From Desulfobacterales bacterium (GTDB lineage: Bacteria > Desulfobacterota > Desulfobacteria > Desulfobacterales > Desulfobacteraceae), in assembly GCA_022361535.1 (NCBI GenBank), contig JAKSAU010000840.1:1-20511 (forward strand): DNA of 20,511 nt. Direction: 5' to 3'. Shown here piece after piece: positions 8,875 to 16,918 of this stretch. Each line of letters opens with the position of its first letter. The stretch's first letter is position 1. A program made the position numbers and the translations under genes. The notes under the pieces were generated by a model. That model was not told where the DNA came from and ran no database searches. It was given only the letters and a program-made list of their open reading frames with translations.

Positions 8875-8935
8875 AATATGACATCGCTACAGGAAACAAC
8901 AACACCCATTTGGGTGATCAGAGGGGGTGATTTTA
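8875..8935 (-). promoter_or_regulatory. LAL-box activator promoter, site 2
   Basis: On the - strand from 8935 it reads TAAAATCACCC, six bases, ATCACCC, four bases, GGGTG ending at 8903. Twenty-two bases later comes CATATT (8880-8875), with TG in the extended -10 position (TGTCATATT). The box sits where an activator would touch RNA polymerase at -35. It lies 110 bp before the start codon at 8792. Its 33-bp box has the same fixed bases and spacing as sites 3 and 4. Confidence 0.85.
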
Positions 8936-8971
8936 TTTGAAAATCTTACAAACTAAAATCCATACGGCCAG

Positions 8972-9000
8972 TTCATGTAACCGGCTACCACTTACATGAA
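8972..9000 (-). terminator. Stem-loop after the GNAT gene, possible terminator
   Basis: TTCATGTAA (8972-8980) is the exact reverse complement of TTACATGAA (8992-9000), with an 11-nt loop, five bases past the GNAT stop. No T-tract follows on the - strand, so it is a stem-loop that could mark the transcript end but is not a standard intrinsic terminator. Confidence 0.4.
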
Positions 9001-9005
9001 ATAAA

Positions 9006-9479
9006 TTAGTCTATAAAAAGGCGCATGGAATCCGGGGCTGATTTAAAACCCAACTTCTCGTAGATCGGCTGTCCGGCTGGACTGGCATTGAGTATAACCC
9101 GTTTAATTCCTTCTGATTTGCAATATGCTATCATCTTCTGGATAATCGATTGAGAATACTGCCTGTTTCTATGGTCCTTTTCGGTATACAAGCTGTGAAG
9201 ATATGCAACTTTGGAAGATAGATCAGAAGGGTTCGGAACAAGGCTTATAAAGGTCATGGCTCCGCTGGATACAATTTCTTTCTTACTTTCAACGACCCAG
9301 GCTTTGCAAATCCCTGCTTCTAATTCTGCGATAATCTTTTTTTTATATGCGATCCTGACCGATTCAAAGGTTTTGGGACTTAATTGTTTCCCGGCTTTTT
9401 CCCAAATATCTTGAAACATATTTTTATGGTGGATCGCCAGCGTTGCGATATCTTCTGCTTTTGCTTCACGGATGAACAT
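9006..9479 (-). CDS. GNAT-family N-acetyltransferase
   Basis: This is a 157-residue GCN5-related acetyltransferase that would transfer an acetyl group from acetyl-CoA to an amine. The N-terminus MFIREAKAEDI and the motif-A region VAYLHSLYTEKDHRNRQYSQSI (in part, residues 91-112) followed by GIKRVILNAS and PIYEKLGF are typical. The acetyl-CoA loop is unusual: the family pattern (Q/R)xxGx(G/A) reads RNRQYS at 104-109, lacking both glycines, so cofactor binding may be altered. It lies 24 bp after the methyltransferase gene and is probably co-transcribed with it. A stem-loop follows. Substrate unknown. Confidence 0.88.
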   Translation of the reverse strand: MFIREAKAEDIATLAIHHKNMFQDIWEKAGKQLSPKTFESVRIAYKKKIIAELEAGICKAWVVESKKEIVSSGAMTFISLVPNPSDLSSKVAYLHSLYTEKDHRNRQYSQSIIQKMIAYCKSEGIKRVILNASPAGQPIYEKLGFKSAPDSMRLFID

Positions 9480-9503
9480 TTTAACTATCCAAACAATCTT
9501 TTT

Positions 9504-10115
9504 TTAGGGTATACGGAACCGGGTTGTTCCGCTGGTCCTCATAAGCGATCCAAAATAAAGACAAAATAATTCATGGCTGTCTCCCAGATAACACCATTCA
9601 CATTCATGTTCAGGAAGCGTTTTAAACTCTGAAATATTAACAAAAGGCGGCAAGATCAAAGCAATGTTATCTGTCAGGTTAAAAATTCTTTTCAACACGT
9701 CGTCTGCCGGCGGTTGGGTATTTGAGTTTATAAACCGATAAACATGATCTTCGCCGGTAACTGCCCAGTCCGGGTCTATAAAAGCAGCATCAATTTTGGG
9801 AACTATATTTAATATGTCTTGGTTCATTATATCACCCTGGATAAATGAAACACGCTCGAACAACCCGGATTTTTTGACATTGTTTATCGCCTGATACCGG
9901 TGATTACTGTCTATCTCCACCGTAATCACATGTTTAGCCTCTTTAGCTATAGATATAGTCGAAAAACCGCCTCCTGTGCATGTTTCCAAGACAACCATGT
10001 CCTTGAATCTTGTTGCAAAATGGCCGGAGAACCGTTTGTCTATACCCATAAGAAAAGTTTGCTGATCAGCGATGAAGTCATTCCCAAATTTATCATATAT
10101 AAGTTGTTGGTCCAT
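9504..10115 (-). CDS. SAM-dependent methyltransferase, TGS1-like
   Basis: This is a 203-residue class I methyltransferase. Motif I is VLETCTGGGFST (42-53), the acidic ribose-binding residue is in VEID (66-69), GD is at 94-95, and the catalytic-type motif IV is DPDW (114-117). These resemble the RNA cap guanine-N2 (trimethylguanosine synthase) family, whose bacterial members have unknown substrates. Absence of an extra target-recognition domain argues against a DNA restriction modifier. The ATG at 10115 follows AAAGGAA at good spacing. It lies between the unknown CCWGHF-motif gene and the GNAT gene on the same strand, suggesting one transcript. Confidence 0.82.
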   Translation of the reverse strand: MDQQLIYDKFGNDFIADQQTFLMGIDKRFSGHFATRFKDMVVLETCTGGGFSTISIAKEAKHVITVEIDSNHRYQAINNVKKSGLFERVSFIQGDIMNQDILNIVPKIDAAFIDPDWAVTGEDHVYRFINSNTQPPADDVLKRIFNLTDNIALILPPFVNISEFKTLPEHECEWCYLGDSHELFCLYFGSLMRTSGTTRFRIP

Positions 10116-10192
10116 TTAACCATTTCCTTTTATCAACTAATCACGAGGCATTATCCGTGACTCTGTAGTACCGACATCAGCCCGCCTTCTAT

Positions 10193-10741
10193 CTATATAC
10201 TTCCATAATCTGCAGATAATTCAGAATCAATTTTCTGATTTAGAAAAGTGAAGAACTCGCCCCTGCACTCCTGAACTCTTTGAGCTTCATTATACCCCAG
10301 CAAGATCTTGTCATGGCATTTAAACCGGTCAGGCATCACCTGGAGTATGTAGGAATTCACCTGCCGCTTCCAAAACCACTGTGCCGAACCGAACTGGATA
10401 TACCCGGGACTTAGGGATGCAGTCTCTTTTAATTGCTGTAAAAACCGTCTTCCCTCAAATCCGTTCTGAACACAAATGGCGATATATGCAATCCGATACA
10501 ATACGTATTTAAAGCTGTTCGATCTCTTAGGTAATTCAACCGGCTCTGTATGAACTTGTTGTTTAAAATGTCCCCAGCAGCACTGCAGTGTAAACGCATA
10601 GGGAATTTGGTTAAACCTCCTGATAAACCTGCGAAGGGGAAGATCAAGTTGATGAGTTCTAATACTCTGAACGTATTGTTCTCTATTGAGAATAAACCCT
10701 GGATCTTCAACCAGTTTTTTAGCGTTGGTATATGTTTCCAA
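10193..10741 (-). CDS. Conserved-looking protein with a CCWGHF motif, unknown
   Basis: This is a soluble protein of about 182 residues that I do not recognise. A basic helix LPLRRFIRRFN leads into IPYAFTLQCCWGHF (Cys54, Cys55, His58), then an aromatic-rich half including GSAQWFWKRQVNSYILQV and a Cys-containing C-terminus. The vicinal cysteines and GH suggest a metal or catalytic site (inference). No in-frame ATG lies near the N-terminus. I choose TTG at 10741-10739 because AAAGGGA lies seven bases upstream. TTG at 10765, without a ribosome binding site, is the alternative and would add eight residues. It starts 32 bp after the radical SAM gene stop, so the pair probably shares a transcript. 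Confidence 0.65.
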   Translation of the reverse strand: METYTNAKKLVEDPGFILNREQYVQSIRTHQLDLPLRRFIRRFNQIPYAFTLQCCWGHFKQQVHTEPVELPKRSNSFKYVLYRIAYIAICVQNGFEGRRFLQQLKETASLSPGYIQFGSAQWFWKRQVNSYILQVMPDRFKCHDKILLGYNEAQRVQECRGEFFTFLNQKIDSELSADYGSI

Positions 10742-10773
10742 GGTACTGTCCCTTTGACAACTCAATCATCCGA

Positions 10774-11580
10774 TCATACATGAATTTTTATATCCATATT
10801 TCTGTCAGCTTTTATAATTTTTAATTTTTCTGCCAGGTCTAACCAATAACCATCATCTTTTGAATCCAGTATACCCATTACCTTGTGCGCAAGCTTAGGA
10901 TAGTGTTGATTTAAAATAGATTCGATGTATTTTCTGTTTTGGCTGTCCTGGTCAGGCATGGACAACCCGTAAACCCATATGGTGTCGGCATATGGTTCCA
11001 GCATGTCTATAATACGCAAAACATCTGAAATATGCGGAATGACTGGGCAAATAAGGGCACCGGTACTGACACCAGCCTCCTTGAATTTCCTCAAAGCGTC
11101 TATCCTTCTTGCCGTTTCCTGTGTTTTTGCTTCAAATATTCGGTGGTTTTGACTGTCACTGAAAGCCACAGAGATACTGACAGAACTATCTTCCATTTCT
11201 CTGATAGTCTTTAGATCTCGTAGTACCAAATCTGATTTAGTGAGTATGCTTGCGGAGAACCCATTATCGTGTAATACATCGAGAACCTTGCGTGTTTGCT
11301 CATAAACGGCTTCACAAGGCTGATACGGGTCAGTATGATTTCCCATGTAAACAGTCTGGGGCGTGATCCCTTTTATTTCCTCTTTCAGTTGTGCAGCAAT
11401 ATCCTGATACGTCATGACTTCTTTTCGCCAGTCAGTTTTTGCCTGGTCAAGCACGTAACAATAGTAACAATAATGCTCGCATCCGATATATGGATCTATC
11501 TGATATTCAAACTTTTCCAACTTACACGGATGAAGTACAGACCTGTCGTCACAATAACTGATTTTTATTGTATTGCTCAT
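10774..11580 (-). CDS. Radical SAM protein, spore photoproduct lyase (SPL)-like family
   Basis: This 268-residue radical SAM protein has a [4Fe-4S] motif GC-x3-C-x2-C (Cys34, Cys38, Cys41 from the chosen start) in the context IGCEHYCYYCY, typical of the SplB-like / Rv2578c-like group. These cleave S-adenosylmethionine to start radical chemistry; the substrates of this subgroup are largely unknown. Later segments (GNHTDPYQPCE, LTKSDLVLRD, SVSVAFSDSQNHRIFE-like, LICPVIPHISD) fit the TIM-barrel strands of this group. I choose ATG at 11580-11578 because AGGAGAGGGG lies six bases upstream; the frame extends to an ATG at 11604 with poorer signal. A terminator lies just upstream, so it heads a separate unit or relies on read-through. 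Confidence 0.88.
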   Translation of the reverse strand: MSNTIKISYCDDRSVLHPCKLEKFEYQIDPYIGCEHYCYYCYVLDQAKTDWRKEVMTYQDIAAQLKEEIKGITPQTVYMGNHTDPYQPCEAVYEQTRKVLDVLHDNGFSASILTKSDLVLRDLKTIREMEDSSVSISVAFSDSQNHRIFEAKTQETARRIDALRKFKEAGVSTGALICPVIPHISDVLRIIDMLEPYADTIWVYGLSMPDQDSQNRKYIESILNQHYPKLAHKVMGILDSKDDGYWLDLAEKLKIIKADRNMDIKIHV

Positions 11581-11616
11581 CAGTTTCCCCTCTCCTAAAT
11601 TCATTGCCCTGCTTTG

Positions 11617-11644
11617 TTAAAAGCAAAACCCGGACTTATCCGGG
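11617..11644 (-). terminator. Rho-independent terminator after the Ntn amide hydrolase gene
   Basis: CCCGGA (11629-11634) pairs with TCCGGG (11639-11644) around a 4-nt loop. On the - strand the hairpin is followed by TTTTGCTTTT (11628 down to 11619). It lies about 45 bp past the stop at 11691 and ends the two-gene unit driven from LAL-box site 3. Confidence 0.8.
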
Positions 11645-11690
11645 GTATTTAGACCTCTCATAACAGATTGCTGTGATCTGTACGCATAAA

Positions 11691-12590
11691 CTATAGCAGT
11701 TTTTGTTTGAGATCTTCGATCAGCAAACCATCAGCCTCTGCGGCTGCCGGCAGCATAGTGTGCTTCTCATATCCCCGGAACGTCTCGATGTTTCCATTTT
11801 CAATTGTTAGCTTGAGCAATTGTGAGAAATTTCTTTCCAGTGCGATATAGACGTCACCTTCTTGGGGATCAAACACCATGGAGCACATCGTCGAATATTT
11901 CGGGTCTTTATTTCGACACAAAGATAAAAGTTCAAAGCCTTTTTCAATGTTGAAATCAGAGGCATGTTGTTTTAAAAACTCATGGCAGATAATATATCTT
12001 TGATCTCCGGCTCCAATCGCTTGTGTATAACTTTTTCCAACCAAAGAGCCGAGTGAAAAATTCGTCATCACCATGAAGTTTTTCTTCATTTCAACAATTT
12101 TTGTTACGTCACCACCTGCCTCGGTCACAATAGCCCGGCCATTTGTATCTGCAAACAGATTATGCAGTGTTATCCCCGGGATATCTACAAGGGGGAGATT
12201 TCGGGCTATTTTCTCGATTTCTTTTACCGACCGGCTAAATGAAATGGCTTCATAGAGTTCGAATGTATATATGTTTTCATCTGTTTTTTGATTCGGGTTG
12301 GCATTCACTGGGTGTAATTCCTGGCAAGAAGAAAACAATCCATTGCTGTTCATGCCTGCAGTGTTAACGAAAAAACGATTGCCCCCAACGGTCCGTTCAA
12401 AAGCCAAATGAAATGTGCGTGTATCTCCATTGGTTAAAATTCGAAATTTCATTGGCAGGTTCATGTAATCGAAATTCATACCATAATAAACCTGGTTCGA
12501 ATAAACAGCAAAACTTGTGCAGGCGTATAGCATCCCTAAAGGTTGAAAAAGAAAAATCACAATGACAAAAACGATTAGTTTACGATTCAT
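11691..12590 (-). CDS. Exported linear amide C-N hydrolase (choloylglycine/penicillin acylase Ntn family)
   Basis: This is a 299-residue protein with a clear signal peptide (residues 1-23, hydrophobic core about 5-20) ending YA before Cys24. CTSF at 24-27, FAVYSNQVYYGMNFDY, with Asp41 in the NFDY motif, is the start of Ntn hydrolases that cleave linear amides such as bile salts, penicillin V or acyl-homoserine lactones. Signal peptidase cleavage would itself expose the catalytic N-terminal Cys. Further family-like parts are NTAGMNSNGLF and the Asn-rich central region. A lipobox reading (LYAC) is possible but weaker. It follows the 77-residue gene by 28 bp under LAL-box site 3 and is ended by a terminator. 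Substrate is not predictable; it probably acts in the periplasm. Confidence 0.85.
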   Translation of the reverse strand: MNRKLIVFVIVIFLFQPLGMLYACTSFAVYSNQVYYGMNFDYMNLPMKFRILTNGDTRTFHLAFERTVGGNRFFVNTAGMNSNGLFSSCQELHPVNANPNQKTDENIYTFELYEAISFSRSVKEIEKIARNLPLVDIPGITLHNLFADTNGRAIVTEAGGDVTKIVEMKKNFMVMTNFSLGSLVGKSYTQAIGAGDQRYIICHEFLKQHASDFNIEKGFELLSLCRNKDPKYSTMCSMVFDPQEGDVYIALERNFSQLLKLTIENGNIETFRGYEKHTMLPAAAEADGLLIEDLKQKLL

Positions 12591-12618
12591 GATACTGTGC
12601 CTTTCATCTCATATTATG

Positions 12619-12852
12619 TTAAGCGTCGGAGTCTAAACGACGAACAGAGATAATGGGCATCCCAAGATCTCTTATTTTTGCAAGCAGTCCATGCAAGGCG
12701 GATTGATCAATAATCAACCCTGAGATTACGGTTATATTTCCTTCACACTCAACCGATAGTCCCTCAAACCAGTCTGACCATTGGGTACCAAGCCTGCCCG
12801 CTCCTTTTATCTGATATAATGCAGGACCATTCCACGATTTTTGTTTTGTCAT
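12619..12852 (-). CDS. Small conserved protein (77 residues), function unknown
   Basis: This 77-residue soluble protein matches a widespread small family that I recognise by pattern but cannot name. An N-terminal strand YQIKGAGRLG is followed by WSDWFEGLSVE, a short strand-rich centre (NITVISGLIIDQSALHGLL) and the ending KIRDLGMPIISVRRLD. The DQxALHGLLxKxRDLGxPxxSVxR pattern is characteristic. The ATG at 12852 follows GAGGA. It is the first gene after LAL-box site 3, with the Ntn hydrolase 28 bp downstream. Confidence 0.8.
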   Translation of the reverse strand: MTKQKSWNGPALYQIKGAGRLGTQWSDWFEGLSVECEGNITVISGLIIDQSALHGLLAKIRDLGMPIISVRRLDSDA

Positions 12853-12920
12853 GAGTGAATCCTCACTTATGCTGGATTTGAATCAAGCGATGTATCCTTG
12901 AATGCCTTAAGGTTTATCGT

Positions 12921-12982
12921 ATATTAAACCTCATTTTAGAAAATTGGTTCACCCTAAGGGGTGATTTTTGTGGGTGATTTTA
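12921..12982 (-). promoter_or_regulatory. LAL-box activator promoter, site 3
   Basis: On the - strand from 12982 it reads TAAAATCACCC, six bases, ATCACCC, four bases, GGGTG ending at 12950. A -10-like TAATAT is at 12926-12921, 23 nt after GGGTG. The -10 lies within a small inverted repeat GGTTTA...TAAACC (12911-12930). The start codon at 12852 is about 97 bp from the box. It lies directly downstream of the second LAL regulator gene. Confidence 0.85.
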
Positions 12983-13035
12983 TTTTTTGACCCGTGTTGA
13001 AATTTAGGGCAGTAAAACAAAAAAGATAATGCTTT

Positions 13036-15762
13036 TCAATCCAGGAGCCTCAACTCTTTAGCTTTGAAAACCGCTTCTGTACGATTATGAACACCAAGTT
13101 TCCCATAAATGTTCTGCAGATGCGTTTTAAGGGTATTTACTGAAATAAAAAGGGATTCCGCGATCTTTTTATTGGAAAGACCAGCCGAAACTAAACTGAG
13201 AACATCCATTTCCCTTTCACTTAGCTGCTCCACCAGTCCGTTTGCAAAATTGATCGTTTTTCTCTTATTAGAATCCGCCTGCAGCTTCATAATGAAACTT
13301 TTCTGCTTTTCTATTTGGGTATCTGAAAATTTGTCGAGCAGGTCATATACCAATTGCCCCTCATCTGCAAATACACGAAGATATCCTCCAGGTGAAGCGA
13401 TTGAAATGGCATTATTTAAGGTTTTAACGGCTTCATCGACCCGGCCCGTTTCGTTGAAAATCCTGGTTTGTACCATTAATGTTTCCAATTGGTTGAGCAG
13501 CCGGCAATCGCGTTCCTGCTTGATCAACATCGGGGAAATAATTTTCTGGGCTTCGTCGTATCGTTCCAAAAGAGTCAGCATACGGGCAAACTCAATATAC
13601 TTTGCTTCAAAAAACCGGTTGCTGCAGCCTTCCAGTAGGCTCTTATTTTGTTCAACCCAGGATTCAATGGCTTTGGTATTTCGCTCTATCAGCCAGATCC
13701 TGGCTCTTACAGCCTCGGACTTTGAGGCAACCCAAGGCGGAACTGCGTTCGTGGCAAGCAATTCTTCCATCCTATCGACAAGTGCTGAAGCCGCGGCAAC
13801 ATCATGCCTGGAGCATAGAATTCTTCCAAGGGTGGCATACCGCCATCCGATATGATGGATATCATGGCCCTCTTCAAGTAGGGCTATCCCCTTTTTGGCA
13901 TAATGGTATGACTCGTCAAGGGCGTTGCGTTCATAAATAATTTCTCCGTAGGTACCGAATACGTGTCCCTTGCCAATGCTCAAAGCCAACGTTTTGTTTT
14001 CTACCTCTTTGAGTAATTCCTTGCATATTCCAATTGCCTCAGGCATCCGCCCCAGGATATTAAGCTCGATGGCCAGCCATACCCTGGTGATCAGGTAGAA
14101 GTAAACACTTCCAGCCTGTTTGGCAGCATCAATGGCATCATAGTGTTTTTTTATCGCTTCTGTAACATCCCCTTTAACCTCGTGGGTAATGGCTGCACCA
14201 AGCATAACCATCATTCGCCATTCAGCATCGTCCTTTTGCAACAAAGAAAGAGCCTGTTGCGAATACAATGCTATATTTTCAAGATCACCTTTCAAGGTTG
14301 CCCAATATGTCTTAAGTGCAGCGATCCGGCCTTGTATTTGATTGGAACCAGGTTCGTCCGATTTAGAATCCTGAATTATCGAGTTGCTTTCTGACTTTGA
14401 TTGAAACACTTCGTTGGATGTTTCAATTCTTTGTAAATAATCCTGGGCAAGTTCCTGCCGACCACTCTCAAATAATACTCTGGCATAAGAAATACATAGA
14501 TTCGGATGTGACAGAATTATCTTTTCGGGCAGGACCTCATACCAATTCAATAATGTGACCTGTTCCCCTCCCTGCCAGGAAACCTCTAAATAATTTTCGA
14601 TTAGTTTGGCCGCCCGCTCAAAGTTTTGGCCACTAAGAGCCCTCTCAATGGCCTCTTCTTTATAGCCGTTCGCCTCGAACCAATCACATGCTCTCAATTG
14701 AATTTGAGATACTTGTTCGGGTGTTCTCTGGAGTAATCTTTGCTTTAGCAAATCGGCAAACAAATGGTGATAACGATACCATTGACGTTTATTATCCAGT
14801 GGCACCAGAAAAAGATTATCCTGCTCAAGATCCTCAAGAATTACCTGGCACTTTTTCTGACCGGTAACAAATTCGCAAAGGGGCGCTGAAAAGCGATGAA
14901 GAATGGACGTCTTTAAAAGAAAATCTTGTATGTCTTCAGACTGACGGCTGAGCACTTCTTCTGCCAAGTAGTCAGCGACAAAACGATCACTGCCTGCAAA
15001 GTTATCAATAAAAACTGAGACATCTTCTTGCCCCATCATTGACAATGCTGCCAGTTGTAAACCAGCGGCCCACCCTTCTGTCCTTGATATCAGCCTGTCA
15101 ATATCTTTCTGTGCAAGATTTAACCGCATCACTTGCTTGAAAAATAATGTGGTCTCCTCTTTGGTAAAATAAAGTTCCGAGATACGAATCTCTGTCAATT
15201 GATTCGTCACACGTAACCTGGAGAATGGAAAACCAGGGTCAGCCCGGGTAGAAATTACCAGACACATCTGTTGGGGCATCCGATCCAAAAGTAATTCAAA
15301 AATCCGGTTTATTTGTAAGGTGTTGATCAGATGATAATCATCAAGTGCAAGTATAAATCTGTACGGGAACCTTTCCATCTTTTTGATTAGAAAAAGTATG
15401 ATCGAATCTGTAGTTAGTGAATGAGGTGATTTTAAAATTTCAAGTACGTCGTTTGCGAAGTCCGGTTCAATTTTCTGGAGTGCGGCAATAACATATCGAA
15501 CAAAACAGATTGGGTCGTTATCGGATGCATCAATAGAGATCCATGCCGCTGGTGTTTCGATCTGGGAAATCCATTCGCTTAACAGTGTTGTTTTTCCAAA
15601 ACCGGCCGGAGCTGAAATCAGAATTAACCGTTTATCCATCCCATTATTCAACCGGTCAACCAACCTTTTACGTAAGACCACTTCTGATTTTATTTCAGGG
15701 ATAAACAGTTTTGTTTCCAGAACAGGATAGTGTAAGGAAAGCTGTTTTTCTTCTGAAGTCAT
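13036..15762 (-). CDS. LAL / MalT-like STAND ATPase transcription regulator 2
   Basis: This second LAL-type activator has 908 residues and is paralogous to the one at 2638-5361 along its full length. It has Walker A APAGFGKT (51-58), Walker B FILALDDYHLI (136-146), the LVADYLAEEVL-type block seen in both (here FVADYLAEEVL), a TPR-like sensor region and a LuxR HTH (847-908). Unlike paralogue 1 it keeps the usual Ile in NKKIAESLF. The recognition helix region SVNTLKTHLQNIYGKL is identical in both, so a shared DNA target is expected. The sensor regions differ more, so the ligands may differ. The ATG at 15762 follows AGAAGG at good spacing. The nearest downstream unit starts at LAL-box site 3, only 54 bp past its stop. 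Three CTATGGT copies lie upstream. Confidence 0.94.
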   Translation of the reverse strand: MTSEEKQLSLHYPVLETKLFIPEIKSEVVLRKRLVDRLNNGMDKRLILISAPAGFGKTTLLSEWISQIETPAAWISIDASDNDPICFVRYVIAALQKIEPDFANDVLEILKSPHSLTTDSIILFLIKKMERFPYRFILALDDYHLINTLQINRIFELLLDRMPQQMCLVISTRADPGFPFSRLRVTNQLTEIRISELYFTKEETTLFFKQVMRLNLAQKDIDRLISRTEGWAAGLQLAALSMMGQEDVSVFIDNFAGSDRFVADYLAEEVLSRQSEDIQDFLLKTSILHRFSAPLCEFVTGQKKCQVILEDLEQDNLFLVPLDNKRQWYRYHHLFADLLKQRLLQRTPEQVSQIQLRACDWFEANGYKEEAIERALSGQNFERAAKLIENYLEVSWQGGEQVTLLNWYEVLPEKIILSHPNLCISYARVLFESGRQELAQDYLQRIETSNEVFQSKSESNSIIQDSKSDEPGSNQIQGRIAALKTYWATLKGDLENIALYSQQALSLLQKDDAEWRMMVMLGAAITHEVKGDVTEAIKKHYDAIDAAKQAGSVYFYLITRVWLAIELNILGRMPEAIGICKELLKEVENKTLALSIGKGHVFGTYGEIIYERNALDESYHYAKKGIALLEEGHDIHHIGWRYATLGRILCSRHDVAAASALVDRMEELLATNAVPPWVASKSEAVRARIWLIERNTKAIESWVEQNKSLLEGCSNRFFEAKYIEFARMLTLLERYDEAQKIISPMLIKQERDCRLLNQLETLMVQTRIFNETGRVDEAVKTLNNAISIASPGGYLRVFADEGQLVYDLLDKFSDTQIEKQKSFIMKLQADSNKRKTINFANGLVEQLSEREMDVLSLVSAGLSNKKIAESLFISVNTLKTHLQNIYGKLGVHNRTEAVFKAKELRLLD

Positions 15763-15808
15763 GTTACAAGCCTTCTAAAAATATACGTCTTTGCTTACAA
15801 CTTACCAA

Positions 15809-15862
15809 ACCATAGTTTTGTGCTCCTGTGAGCACCACCATAGCAGGTAACAACTACCATAG
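15809..15862 (-). promoter_or_regulatory. Three CTATGGT direct repeats upstream of LAL regulator 2
   Basis: CTATGGT (ACCATAG on the + strand) occurs at 15809-15815, 15837-15843 and 15856-15862, 47-100 bp before the start codon at 15762. Between the first two is a hairpin GTGCTC-ctgt-GAGCAC (15820-15835). The repeats are short and irregularly spaced (28 and 19 bp), so this is only a candidate operator region for the regulator gene. Confidence 0.35.
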
Positions 15863-16027
15863 TGATCCGGCTGAAACTGTCCAAAACTCTCAGGCCAACA
15901 GGTGTGTCTTTCACTCGAAATAAATATTGAGCAATTAAACGTTCGCGTACAGTTGAAGACAGCTTTATGGTCCGAATCCATCTCGTTCTGTTTTTCTATC
16001 AGGTTTCAGCAATAACGCAATGAAACT

Positions 16028-16870
16028 TTACATATCCTTTTTCCTTAACCAGACATCCAGTGTGATTTTAGGAGCCCCCAAAATACTATTGGCTTCTGAA
16101 GGATCCCCTTTTTCACCTATTTTTTCAAAAGCAGCCATCCAATCGCTTATTGCCTTCATTTCTTTTTTGTCTCTTATCAATGAAATGATTGTGGCAAGCA
16201 GATACGGTATTGTCGATACCTTCTTGATCTCGGGGTGAAACGTATCACAATAGCGTTTTACAGCTTCTTTAAAAAGAATGCCTTCAGGACCGTGTATAAA
16301 AACTCTTTTATTTAAGGCGTCTTCAAGCTTATAAGAAGCGGCTACCATCCTGGCATAATCATCAGCGGCAATGAAATGGTAAAGATTCGGTTGTTTTCCA
16401 AATACGACGGCTTGGTTTCCGCGTATGTATTTGGGTAAAACCTCCATGAACCAGGTAGGACAAAAAATACAATAAGGTACGCCGCTTTTACGTATGGCTT
16501 TTTCGGCAAAAAATTTACGCTTTATTAAAGGAACCCATATGTTTTCTTCAGCAACCGATGTTCCCGAAATATATGTGATACGCTGTAATTTAAAGTTAGA
16601 AGCAACTGAAGTTATATTTTCTACGCCTAGTTGTTCTGAGTCTCCTGACAGATTAATATGAACGCCAAAACACCCAGAAAGTGCTTTTTCAATGCTTTTA
16701 ACATCACGAATATTACCTGCCACAATTTCAAATTTACTCCCGAATGCTTTTGCTGCAATATTTGTGTTACGCACCATGAGCCGAACTTTAAAACCGCTCT
16801 TTTCTAAATGAAATGCAACAGGTTTCCCTAAAAGGCCGGTAGCGCCAACAACTAAAATTCTTTTTTTCAT
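16028..16870 (-). CDS. NmrA-like NAD(P)-binding atypical SDR protein
   Basis: This 280-residue Rossmann-fold protein belongs to the atypical short-chain dehydrogenase / NmrA group. The nucleotide-binding glycine motif is VVGATGLLG (Gly9, Gly12, Gly15). The following strand ends in Arg (MVRN), which suggests NADP preference by general rule. Later parts include NLSGDSEQLGVENI, YISGTSV and a FCPTWFMEVLP segment, typical of NmrA-like proteins. No YxxxK motif is evident, so it may be a redox-sensing or epimerase-type rather than classical dehydrogenase protein. The ATG follows AAAGGAA. It lies downstream of the DUF1330 gene, with a possible broken ORF between, and may share its transcript. Confidence 0.88.
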   Translation of the reverse strand: MKKRILVVGATGLLGKPVAFHLEKSGFKVRLMVRNTNIAAKAFGSKFEIVAGNIRDVKSIEKALSGCFGVHINLSGDSEQLGVENITSVASNFKLQRITYISGTSVAEENIWVPLIKRKFFAEKAIRKSGVPYCIFCPTWFMEVLPKYIRGNQAVVFGKQPNLYHFIAADDYARMVAASYKLEDALNKRVFIHGPEGILFKEAVKRYCDTFHPEIKKVSTIPYLLATIISLIRDKKEMKAISDWMAAFEKIGEKGDPSEANSILGAPKITLDVWLRKKDM

Positions 16871-16918
16871 TTCGATTTCCTTTTAGGGGTTAGCCAGGAT
16901 TACGAACATATTTGTAAG

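Noticed and set aside
11691..12590. Lipoprotein reading of the Ntn hydrolase N-terminus (LYAC)
   Set aside because: Tyr at -2 is poor for a lipobox, and the Cys followed by TSF plus a downstream NFDY fits an Ntn catalytic cysteine better.
13109..13855. A 248-codon + strand ORF opposite LAL regulator 2
   Set aside because: It lies wholly inside a well-supported gene on the other strand, has no family resemblance, and similar shadow ORFs occur opposite LAL regulator 1.
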